A stretch of 64,000 nt of DNA. Origin: Leifsonia sp052114085. GTDB taxonomy: Bacteria > Actinomycetota > Actinomycetes > Actinomycetales > Microbacteriaceae. Both the position numbers and the translations under genes were made by a program. The stretch is from contig NZ_JBFREB010000001.1 in the NCBI RefSeq assembly GCF_052114085.1, positions 186,001-250,000 of the forward strand, given 5' to 3'. Shown here piece after piece: positions 49,389 to 57,142 of the stretch (positions are counted from its first letter, which is position 1; the number at the start of each line of letters is the position of its first letter). Below the pieces are notes generated by a model. It had not been told where the DNA came from and did no database searches. It saw only the letters and a list, made by a program, of their open reading frames with translations.

Positions 49389-49971
49389 CGCTGCTGAGGC
49401 CGCGCAGGGCACGAGTGACCGCAGCCGCGGGTGAGATGTCCGAGTCGTCCTGCACGGCCCACCAGGAGAGGGCGCTCATGATCGTGCTCAGGACGGCCGC
49501 TCCGGCTGCCTGCGGGACGACATCGTCCGCAGGCAGGCCGAGCCGGCGCGCGAAGAAGGCGACCGTCTGGGCCCGCCACTGGCGGTAGGTGTCGGGACGC
49601 GTGCTCTCCAGGTCGGGCTCCGTGGCGATCAGCCGCATCCTCGCCCGGCCGACGGCGACCTCGTCGGCGTCCTGGTCGAAGACCGCGGCCACGACGGCAG
49701 TGATCGCGTCCAATGGTGGGAGCGTGTCGTCCGCGTGCGCCAGGCCGTCTCGGAGGGCGTCGAGGGACCCTTCGATCCCGCCCCAGACGATGTCGGCCTT
49801 GCCGGGGAAGTAGCGGTGGAGGGTCCGAACGCTTACGCCGGTCTCCGCCGCGATCTGCGACATGGTCACATTGCGGTAGCCGTCCCGCTGCAGGACGGCG
49901 ATGGCGCGCGTGCGCAGGTCGTCCTCGTCCGCGATGGGAGGCCGACCTCCTCTGCTGCGGTTCCCAACCAT
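49360..49971 (-). CDS. TetR-family regulator
   Basis: 203 residues from ATG 49971. The HTH reads AIAVLQRDGYRNVTMSQIAA then ETGVSVRTLHRYFPGKADIV; the C-terminal region has PQAAGAAVLSTIMSALSWWA as in TetR_C regulators. It is divergent from the SDR gene at 50055 with two palindromes between them, so it probably controls that gene. Its 3' end overlaps the propeller gene by 29 bases. Confidence 0.82.
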   Translation of the reverse strand: MVGNRSRGGRPPIADEDDLRTRAIAVLQRDGYRNVTMSQIAAETGVSVRTLHRYFPGKADIVWGGIEGSLDALRDGLAHADDTLPPLDAITAVVAAVFDQDADEVAVGRARMRLIATEPDLESTRPDTYRQWRAQTVAFFARRLGLPADDVVPQAAGAAVLSTIMSALSWWAVQDDSDISPAAAVTRALRGLSSATRTDPRHE

Positions 49972-49987
49972 GGTCCGACGCTAGCGG

Positions 49988-50021
49988 ATTGCTCGCAATG
50001 AGGTTATGGCATAGTCTGCCA
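49988..50021. promoter_or_regulatory. Palindromes between TetR and SDR genes
   Basis: ATTGC-TC-GCAAT (49988-49999) and TGGCA-TAGTC-TGCCA (50007-50021) lie in the 83-bp divergent spacer. Either could be the operator of the adjacent TetR protein. Confidence 0.5.
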
Positions 50022-50054
50022 ATACTTGTTTTCCCACGTCCTGAGGAGGTCCCT

Positions 50055-50888
50055 GTGCCCTATCCCTTCGCCGATGTCTCCGGCATCCCTGTCTCCGAAC
50101 TGATCTCGCTCGACGGACGGCGAGCGGTCGTCACGGGAGGAGCTCAAGGGTTGGGCAAGGCCATCGCCTTCCGCCTGGCGGAGGCCGGTGCTGACCTCCT
50201 GATCGTCGATCTCAACGAAGAACTCGCCCGCGCGGCCGCTGCGGACGTCGCCGAGCGCTACGACGTCACCGCGATCGGTACGCGCGCCGATGTCTCCGAT
50301 ACCGCCTCCGTCATCGCAGCCGCGGACCTCGCCGTCTCGGAGCTCGGGGGCCTCGACATCTGGGTCAACAACGCCGGCCTGTTCCCCAATGCACCTGTGC
50401 TCGAGATGCCGGACGACATGTGGGACCGCGTCTTCGCCGTCAACGCGCGCGGCGTGTTCCTCGGCTCCCGGGAGGCTGCTCGCCGCATGGCCGCCGATAG
50501 CTCAGGCGGAGTGATCGTCAACATCATCTCGACCGCCGGTTTCCAGGTCGCGTTTCCGGGGATGGCCGCATACGTCAGCTCGAAGCACGCGGCGCGGGGG
50601 CTCACGAAATCGCTGGCCGTGGACCTGGCGCCACTCGGTGTACGTGTGCTGGGCGTCGCCCCCAGTTTCGTGCCGACCGAGGGCAACATCGCGGCGGGCA
50701 AGGCTGCGGCGGACCAGGCGGCCGCGGCCGGCATCAAGCTGCCGCCGCTCGATGTCATGACGCACAGCCGCATCGGTCGCCTCGGCACGCCGGACGACAT
50801 CGCCCGCGTGGTGCTGTTCGCGGCGAGCGACCTGTCGCTGATCATGACCGGCAGCACGCTGCTGGCGGACGCGGGGGAGACGCTGTAG
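50055..50888 (+). CDS. Short-chain dehydrogenase/reductase
   Basis: 277 residues from GTG 50055 with a strong GAGGAGGT upstream. TGGAQGLG is the cofactor motif, DIWVNNAGLFPNAPVLEMPD carries NNAG, and NIISTAGFQ with AYVSSKHA gives Ser-Tyr-Lys. A conserved-looking VAPSFVPTEGNIAAGKAAAD loop follows. It probably oxidises or reduces a sugar, sugar acid or other alcohol. It is divergent from one TetR gene and convergent with another, which ends three bases after it. Confidence 0.85.
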   Translation: MPYPFADVSGIPVSELISLDGRRAVVTGGAQGLGKAIAFRLAEAGADLLIVDLNEELARAAAADVAERYDVTAIGTRADVSDTASVIAAADLAVSELGGLDIWVNNAGLFPNAPVLEMPDDMWDRVFAVNARGVFLGSREAARRMAADSSGGVIVNIISTAGFQVAFPGMAAYVSSKHAARGLTKSLAVDLAPLGVRVLGVAPSFVPTEGNIAAGKAAADQAAAAGIKLPPLDVMTHSRIGRLGTPDDIARVVLFAASDLSLIMTGSTLLADAGETL

Positions 50889-50891
50889 GCC

Positions 50892-51521
50892 TCAGTCGCG
50901 GTGCTGCGTCGCCTGATCGATCTCGTCCATCGTGACGCCGAGGATCCGCTCGATCAGTAGCTTCAATTCGGCTGCGATGTCGAAGTCCTGCTCGGCGAGC
51001 CATTGGAGCTGAAGGCCCTCCCAGGCCGTGTGGATCCAGCGGGATGCACGGTGGGGGTCGATCGCCGTATCGATGAGGGCGGCGGCCTGCAGGCGTCGGA
51101 TGCTCTCCACCATGCGCTCATCACCGGCGCGCCAGCGCTCCTTGAAGTACTCGTGCGCGGGATGAGACGGGTCGCTGGATTCCCCGAACATCGCCGTGTG
51201 GAGCCGGACGACGTTGATGCGCCGCAGGCTCTCGGCAGCGCGGGCAGGTGCCCGCCGAACGGACTCGCCGAGCGGCATCGTCGACCACTCGAACTCGTCG
51301 GAGAGCCGGAGGGCGGCGAGCAGGAGGTCGTCCTTGGTGGGGTAGTGGTACAGCACGCCGGGCTCGCTCAGGCCCGCCCGCTGGGCGACCTCGGCGGTGA
51401 TGAGGGCGGTATGCCCCTTCTCGAGAACGATCTCGAGGGCTGCCTCCGCAATGGCCCGGCGGCGTTCCTTCGTCTTGGCGTAGCTGCCGCGCCGGCCCCG
51501 GATGCCGACCGTATTCGTCAT
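50892..51521 (-). CDS. TetR-family regulator
   Basis: 209 residues from ATG 51521. The HTH is EAALEIVLEKGHTALITAEV then AQRAGLSEPGVLYHYPTKDD. The C-terminal domain (RWIHTAWEGLQLQWLAEQDF) is close in style to the TetR protein at 15049. It is divergent from the ABC sugar-importer operon, so it may regulate that operon, which is unusual because LacI proteins normally do this. No effector can be inferred. Confidence 0.83.
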   Translation of the reverse strand: MTNTVGIRGRRGSYAKTKERRRAIAEAALEIVLEKGHTALITAEVAQRAGLSEPGVLYHYPTKDDLLLAALRLSDEFEWSTMPLGESVRRAPARAAESLRRINVVRLHTAMFGESSDPSHPAHEYFKERWRAGDERMVESIRRLQAAALIDTAIDPHRASRWIHTAWEGLQLQWLAEQDFDIAAELKLLIERILGVTMDEIDQATQHRD

Positions 51522-51542
51522 GCCGAAACCCTAGCCCAAACT

Positions 51543-51568
51543 TTCTTAAAACTATTGACGACTAAGAA
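51543..51568. promoter_or_regulatory. Possible TetR operator
   Basis: TTCTTA (51543) and TAAGAA (51563) are inverted around 14 bases that include TTGACG. A second dyad, GAACTC to GAGTTC, lies nearer the ABC operon at about 51606-51630. These are weak candidates only. Confidence 0.35.
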
Positions 51569-51698
51569 TTGACATCCTCGAGTCGCACTGGTTACCATCC
51601 ACATGCGAACTCTATAAGAGACTCAGAGTTCAAGTCTCGCAATCCCATTCCACATGGCCAGGGCGGATCGCCCCGGCGTCTTTCAAAGGTGAGGACGA

Positions 51699-53033
51699 AT
51701 GCTTCCACGCACGTTGAATCGATCCAAAGTCAATCGGCGGATGGTCCTGGCAGCGGGCGCGACCGTCGCCGCTGCGGCCCTGCTGCTGACCGGCTGCAGC
51801 GGCGGAAGCCCGTCGGCCACCCCGTCGGCGGCAGCCACGGCTGAGAAGGACGTGCACCTGACGTTCCTCAACCAGTCCCGCGGCCAGGAGGCGGTGCTGA
51901 ACGAGCTCGCCAAGAAGTACGGCGAGGACACCGGCGTCACCGTCACCATCGACACGCCGGGCCCGGTCGACTACCTGCCGAAGCTCCAAGCGGATGCGCA
52001 GTCCAAGCAGATGCCCGACATCTACTCGTCGTTCAACCCGGTCTCCATGGCCCCCTTCTACAAGGCCGGCTGGGCGCTCGACCTGACCAAGGACCTGAAG
52101 GGCGACTGGAGCAAGAACTTCACCCCCGAGGTGATCAAGCTCGCCACCTTCGCGAAGGGCAACAACCTGGGCGTGAAGCCGGGCATCTACACGGTGCACT
52201 GGGAGAACCAGGCATACGGTCTCATTTCCGACTCGGCGAACTCCGGGATCACGGCGTCCACGCCGCCGAAGACGGTGTCCGACCTCATCAAGCAGCTGGC
52301 CGCCAGCAACAAGAACCCCAACGGCGGCTTCTCGGTCGCCGCATCCCTCACGCCCCAGTTCGTTCAGTACCTGGCCTCGAACTGGCTGACGGACAAGCAG
52401 ATCAACGACACCTTCGCCGGCGACTACAAGTGGACGTCCGACGGATGGGCCAAGGCGTTCCAGGTGATCGCCGACCTCAAGAAGGCGGGCGCCATCCAGG
52501 GCGGTTCCATCCCGGGCGGTTCGACGGACAACCCCACCGTGGAGACCAACTTCTTCACCAAGCACAGTGTGGGAACGATCTTCGACGCATCGCCCGGCGT
52601 CTCGGTCGCCCACAAGACGGCTCCGGACTACACCGCGTTCTTCTCGCTGTCGCTGCCGAAGGCATCTGACGCCAAGTACAGCCCCCGCTCCCCGGGCGTC
52701 CCCGGAAAGGGCGCCGTCATCAACCCGCGCGGTCAGCACGTGCAGGCATCGCTCGACTTCGTGAAGTGGCTCACCCAGCCGGCGCAGCAGGCGGTGTTCG
52801 CGAAGGAGGCGTACATCATCCCCACCAGCCCGTCGCTCCTGAGCGGCTCGAAGCTCCCGGACACGCTGACCGGTTTCGCAGCGGCCGCAAAGAACCAGCA
52901 GGTCATCCCGAACACGTTCAGCGCCCAGGTAACGGACGCGATCAACCGCGACGTGCAGAGCCTCGTTCTCGGTCAGATGACGGTCAAGGACCTGCTCGCC
53001 GACGTCCAGAACGCGCAGGACGCAAGCCAGTGA
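51699..53033 (+). CDS. ABC sugar-importer substrate-binding lipoprotein
   Basis: 444 residues from ATG 51699. A basic start and hydrophobic segment end at the lipobox LLTGC (Cys33), followed by a Ser/Thr/Ala-rich tether. The mature part is a family-1 solute-binding protein: VHLTFLNQSRGQEAVLNELA, LQADAQSKQMPDIYSSF, TDNPTVETNFFTKHSVGTIF and FVKWLTQPAQQAVFAKEAYI. It binds an oligosaccharide, probably a galactoside given the GH42 gene downstream. It overlaps the first permease start. Confidence 0.88.
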   Translation: MLPRTLNRSKVNRRMVLAAGATVAAAALLLTGCSGGSPSATPSAAATAEKDVHLTFLNQSRGQEAVLNELAKKYGEDTGVTVTIDTPGPVDYLPKLQADAQSKQMPDIYSSFNPVSMAPFYKAGWALDLTKDLKGDWSKNFTPEVIKLATFAKGNNLGVKPGIYTVHWENQAYGLISDSANSGITASTPPKTVSDLIKQLAASNKNPNGGFSVAASLTPQFVQYLASNWLTDKQINDTFAGDYKWTSDGWAKAFQVIADLKKAGAIQGGSIPGGSTDNPTVETNFFTKHSVGTIFDASPGVSVAHKTAPDYTAFFSLSLPKASDAKYSPRSPGVPGKGAVINPRGQHVQASLDFVKWLTQPAQQAVFAKEAYIIPTSPSLLSGSKLPDTLTGFAAAAKNQQVIPNTFSAQVTDAINRDVQSLVLGQMTVKDLLADVQNAQDASQ

Positions 53034-53971
53034 CCACCACCCTCAGCACCACACCTGCGCGGCGCTCCCTCGGAGCGCCGCGCAGGCGGCGCCGCATCGC
53101 AGGCCGCAAGTCGCTCACCGGCTACCTGTTCCTGGTGCCCGCGATCGCCCTGATCGCCGTGTTCACCCTGGTGCCGTTCGTCGAGTCGATCGTGCTCAGC
53201 TTCCAGGCGTGGGACGGCGTCAGCCCGGACACCCCCTGGGTCGGCCTGCTCAACTACCAGGCCGCCTTCAAGAGCGCCCCGTTCTGGGCCTCGATGAAGA
53301 ACGTCCTCATCTTCGGCGTGGTCGGCTTCATCGTCGGCAACGGCGTCGCCATGGTGATGGCGCTCGCCGTCAACGCCGTCCGCAAGGGCCGCACGTTCTT
53401 CCGCACCGTCTACTACCTGCCGAGCGTGCTGTCGGTGGTCGTGGTCGGCATGGTCTTCTCGGCCATGCTGGATCCGCGCTCAGGCGTCGTGAACAAGCTC
53501 CTCGGCTGGGTAGGACTGGGATTCCTCCGGCACGACTGGCTGAACGACCCCAACGTCGCGATGCTCGCGGTCATCGGCGTGTTCCTCTGGTTGCACTGGG
53601 GTTTCGGTTTCATCCTGTTCCTCGCCGGCCTCCAGGACATCCCGAAGTACCTCTACGAGGCCGCCGAACTCGACGGCGCCCGCGGCTGGGCCAAATTCCG
53701 CTACATCACCTGGCCGCAGCTCGCGCCGGTGACCACGGTGGTCAGCCTCCTGACGCTGCTGGCGGCGCTGCAGATCTTCGGGACGGTGCAGGTGCTCACC
53801 AACGGGGGACCCGGGTACACCACGATGGTGCCCACCCTCCAGATCTTCACGCAGGCGTTCACCTATAACAATTACGGCGCGGCCGCCGCCATGTCGGTGA
53901 TCTTCGGCGGCGCACTCATCCTCCTGTCGCTGTTCCAGCTCGGCTTCTCGCGGCGCCGCGCGAACGCCTGA
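53030..53971 (+). CDS. ABC sugar permease, MalF/UgpA type
   Basis: 313 residues from GTG 53030, overlapping the binding-protein stop (GTGA). A basic N-terminus (RRSLGAPRRRRRIAGRKSL) is followed by six TM segments. The EAA loop YEAAELDGARGWAKFRYITW contacts the ATPase. The ATP-binding subunit is not in this window, so a shared MsiK-like ATPase encoded elsewhere is likely, as in many actinobacteria. Confidence 0.9.
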   Translation: MTTTLSTTPARRSLGAPRRRRRIAGRKSLTGYLFLVPAIALIAVFTLVPFVESIVLSFQAWDGVSPDTPWVGLLNYQAAFKSAPFWASMKNVLIFGVVGFIVGNGVAMVMALAVNAVRKGRTFFRTVYYLPSVLSVVVVGMVFSAMLDPRSGVVNKLLGWVGLGFLRHDWLNDPNVAMLAVIGVFLWLHWGFGFILFLAGLQDIPKYLYEAAELDGARGWAKFRYITWPQLAPVTTVVSLLTLLAALQIFGTVQVLTNGGPGYTTMVPTLQIFTQAFTYNNYGAAAAMSVIFGGALILLSLFQLGFSRRRANA

Positions 53972-53989
53972 GTGGAAAGGAAGACGACC

Positions 53990-54889
53990 ATGACGACGAC
54001 AACCCATGCGCCCGACTACGTCGGTACGCGCGAAAAGACTGCGATGGCTGAGGCGCGCACGGGCCGCCGGCCGCTGCGGCCGGGACGCGTGGCCCTCTAC
54101 GCCCTGCTGGTGGCCGCGGCGCTCAGCGCGCTGTTCCCCATCCTCTGGATGATCTCCGGCTCGATGCAGAGCCTGCCGGAACTCCTCAAGGGCGACGCGC
54201 TGCTCCCCGCCGTGCCGCAATGGCAGAACTTCGCTACGGCGTGGGTCAAGGGCAACCTCGGCGTGTACATGACCAACAGCATCATTTACACCCTGTGTGC
54301 GGTAGCCGGCATCCTGCTGGTTTCTAGCCTGGCCGGCTACGCCCTCGCGCGGCTCGACTTCAAGGGAAAGGGCGTGTTCACCGCTCTGATCCTCGCCGTG
54401 ATGATCATCCCGGCGCCCGCGATGTTCCTCGCCCAGTACAAGGTGTTGCTGGCTCTCGACTTGGCCAACACCCGCCAGGGTTACGTGTTCATCCTGATCA
54501 CCACGGGCATCCCCATCTCGACGCTCATCATGCGCAGCTTCTTCGCCTCTCAGCCGAAAGACCTGGAGGAGGCGGCAGCGCTCGACGGCGCCTCGGCCCT
54601 GGGCATCTTCTTCCGGATCATGCTTCCGCTTGCCAAGCCCGGTCTGGCCGCGGTCGCCGTGATCCAGGCGTTCGCGGTCTGGAACGAGTACCTGATGGCC
54701 CTGGTGATCTTCAACGACAACTCCCTGATGCCCGTGCAGCGAGGGCTGACCAGCTTCGTCTCCGCTGAGACTCCGCAGCCGCAGATCCTCCTCGCGGCGA
54801 CGCTGATCTCGATCGTCCCGGTCGTCGTCTTCTACCTCTTCGCCCAGCGTCAGATCGTCGACGGCATCAGCGCCGGCGCGATCAAGTAG
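53990..54889 (+). CDS. ABC sugar permease, MalG/UgpE type
   Basis: 299 residues from ATG 53990, with GGAAAGGAAG upstream; an earlier GTG is less likely. Six TM segments and the EAA loop LEEAAALDGASALGIFFRIM then LPLAKPGLAAV are clear. Together with the preceding permease and lipoprotein it forms a carbohydrate uptake (CUT1) importer. The GH42 gene follows after 29 bp. Confidence 0.9.
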   Translation: MTTTTHAPDYVGTREKTAMAEARTGRRPLRPGRVALYALLVAAALSALFPILWMISGSMQSLPELLKGDALLPAVPQWQNFATAWVKGNLGVYMTNSIIYTLCAVAGILLVSSLAGYALARLDFKGKGVFTALILAVMIIPAPAMFLAQYKVLLALDLANTRQGYVFILITTGIPISTLIMRSFFASQPKDLEEAAALDGASALGIFFRIMLPLAKPGLAAVAVIQAFAVWNEYLMALVIFNDNSLMPVQRGLTSFVSAETPQPQILLAATLISIVPVVVFYLFAQRQIVDGISAGAIK

Positions 54890-54918
54890 CCCCCAACAGT
54901 CGAAGGAAGCCCGATCCG

Positions 54919-57030
54919 ATGCGTCCCGTTTTCAAGAACAGCCCCTGGTTCGGCGGCGACTACAACCCCGAGCAGTGGCCGGAGGCGGTGTGGGACGAGG
55001 ACGTCGACCTGATGCGTCGCGCCGGCGTCACTCTGGTCACCGTCGGCGTGTTCGCCTGGTCGCTGCTCGAACCGGAGGAGGGCCGCTTTGACTTCGACTG
55101 GCTCGACAACGTACTGGAACTGCTGCACGAGAACGGTGTGAAGGTGGACCTCGCCACGGCCACCGCCGCACCGCCGCCGTGGCTCTCGCACGAGTACCCC
55201 GAGTCGTTACCGGTGACGGTCGACGGCATCCGCCTCTCGCCGGGCTCGCGCCAGGGTTACTGCCCGAGCTCCCCGGCCTATCGGCGTGCCGCGGCGCGGC
55301 TCACCCGCAAGCTGGCGGAACGCTACGGCTCGCATCCGGCCGTGGTCATGTGGCACATCAACAACGAGTACGGCTGCCACGTCTCCCGCTGCTACTGCGA
55401 TGAGTCGGCGGCCGCCTTCCGCCGCTGGCTGGAAGCGAAGTACGAGACCATCGACGCACTCAATGCCGCTTGGGGAACGGCCTTCTGGTCGCAGACATAC
55501 GGGTCGTTCGAGCAGATCCTGCCGCCACGTGCCACGCCCGCCTTCCCGAACCCGACGCAGTCGCTCGACTTCGACCGCTTCAGCTCTGACGAGCTGCTGG
55601 CGTGCTTTCTCGACGAGAAGGCGATCCTGCGCGAACTCACGCCGGACATTCCCGTCACCACCAACTTCATGGGCACCTTCCGCAACCTTGATTACTGGGC
55701 GTGGGCTCCGCACGTCGATGTCATCTCGGACGACCTGTATCCGGACCCCGCCGATCCCGACGCGGCCCGCGGCTCGGCAATGGCCCGTGACCTGATGCGT
55801 TCGCTCGGCCGGGGCAAGCCGTGGCTCCTCATGGAGCAGTCCACCAGCGCCGTCAACATGCGGCCGGCCAACGTTCCGAAGGCGCCGGGGCAGATGCGTG
55901 CGCTCTCATATCAGGCGCTCGCTCGCGGTGCCGACGGCATCCTGTTCTTCCAATGGCGCCAGTCTGCGGCTGGCTCCGAGAAGTTCCACTCCGCGATGCT
56001 GCCGCACGCGGGAACGGACACGCGCATCTGGCGAGAGGTCGAACAGCTCGGCGCCGAGCTCGCGACGCTCGGGTCGGTGCTGGGCACGAAGACCCGGGCG
56101 CAAGCGGCCGTGATCTTCGACTGGGACAGTCGGTGGGCGATCGAACAGGCCGGACTTCCCACGACCTCGAACTACCTCGCTCTCGCCGCCCACTGGCACG
56201 CAGCGCTTACCGAGGCTGGCCTGACCGTGGACCTCACCCGCGGCGACGAAGACCTGAGCGGATATCCGATCGTCATCGTTCCCAGCCTGTTCGTGATGAC
56301 CGATGCCCAGTCCGCCGCCATCGACGCCGCCGTGCGCGCCGGATCCACCGTGCTCGTTACCAGCCAGACCGGCATCGTGGACCAGGACCTGCGGGTGCGG
56401 CTCGGCGGCTACCTCGGTGACCTGCAGTCGACCCTCGGCGTGTGGGTCGAAGAGTTCTGGCCGCTGGGCGGAGCATGGGCGCGGCCCGGCGCCATCCCGG
56501 TGACCCCGGAGGCGACAGTCGCCCCCACCGTGCAGGTGCGCGGCGACATCTTCGGGGCGGAGGCGGTGACCGGGGTCGAATGGAGCGAATCCGTCCACGT
56601 GCGGGACGCCGCCGTGCGCGCCGTCTTCGAGGGCGGGAACCTGAGTGGCTGGCCGGCGCTCACCCGTCGGGCGCACGGAGCGGGAGCCGCGTGGTACCTG
56701 GCGACCCGACTCAGCCGTCAGGATGCGGCGACGCTGGTCGCCCACCTCATCGCTGAAAGCGGCGTCGAGGTGCGCACGCCGGTCGTCGATCTGGAGCACG
56801 GCTTCGTGGAGACGGTACAGCGCGGGGAAGCGCTCTTCCTGATCAACCACGGTGCGACCGCGGTGACAGTGGGGGAGGACGGCACCGACCTCCTGACCGG
56901 TGGCGACGCCTTGGGGATGACGCTCGAACCGCAGGGGGTCGCCATCATCGCGCCGCGAGTGACGCTCGACACTTCGGCCGTCGGCGGGAACTCCGTCGGT
57001 GCAGGTGAGCCAGAGCCGGTTTCGCGATGA
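54919..57030 (+). CDS. Glycoside hydrolase family 42 beta-galactosidase
   Basis: 703 residues, usual for GH42. FGGDYNPEQWPEAVWDEDVD is the family N-terminus, acid/base Glu150 is in HINNEYGCH and nucleophile Glu306 in LLMEQSTS. Cys115, Cys153, Cys158 and Cys160 (YCPSS, GCHVSRCYC) are the likely zinc-binding cluster. A trimerisation domain (AAVIFDWDSRWAIEQAG) and a C-terminal beta domain follow. Intracellular. It hydrolyses galactosides brought in by the adjacent ABC importer. Confidence 0.92.
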   Translation: MRPVFKNSPWFGGDYNPEQWPEAVWDEDVDLMRRAGVTLVTVGVFAWSLLEPEEGRFDFDWLDNVLELLHENGVKVDLATATAAPPPWLSHEYPESLPVTVDGIRLSPGSRQGYCPSSPAYRRAAARLTRKLAERYGSHPAVVMWHINNEYGCHVSRCYCDESAAAFRRWLEAKYETIDALNAAWGTAFWSQTYGSFEQILPPRATPAFPNPTQSLDFDRFSSDELLACFLDEKAILRELTPDIPVTTNFMGTFRNLDYWAWAPHVDVISDDLYPDPADPDAARGSAMARDLMRSLGRGKPWLLMEQSTSAVNMRPANVPKAPGQMRALSYQALARGADGILFFQWRQSAAGSEKFHSAMLPHAGTDTRIWREVEQLGAELATLGSVLGTKTRAQAAVIFDWDSRWAIEQAGLPTTSNYLALAAHWHAALTEAGLTVDLTRGDEDLSGYPIVIVPSLFVMTDAQSAAIDAAVRAGSTVLVTSQTGIVDQDLRVRLGGYLGDLQSTLGVWVEEFWPLGGAWARPGAIPVTPEATVAPTVQVRGDIFGAEAVTGVEWSESVHVRDAAVRAVFEGGNLSGWPALTRRAHGAGAAWYLATRLSRQDAATLVAHLIAESGVEVRTPVVDLEHGFVETVQRGEALFLINHGATAVTVGEDGTDLLTGGDALGMTLEPQGVAIIAPRVTLDTSAVGGNSVGAGEPEPVSR

Positions 57031-57073
57031 GCGTCGGCTGATCGCGAGCCAGGGATACGGTCGCGATCATCGA

Positions 57074-57101
57074 GACGAAGGACGAAGGACGAAGGACGAA
57101 G
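57074..57101 (+). repeat. Short tandem repeat, four units of seven bases
   Basis: GACGAAG is repeated four times without change in the spacer between the convergent GH42 and Gfo/Idh genes. It is non-coding and of a length prone to slippage. Confidence 0.85.
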
Positions 57102-57142
57102 GCGACGAGGCAGCCCCCGCGGAGCGGAGGTGCGGGTGGTGT

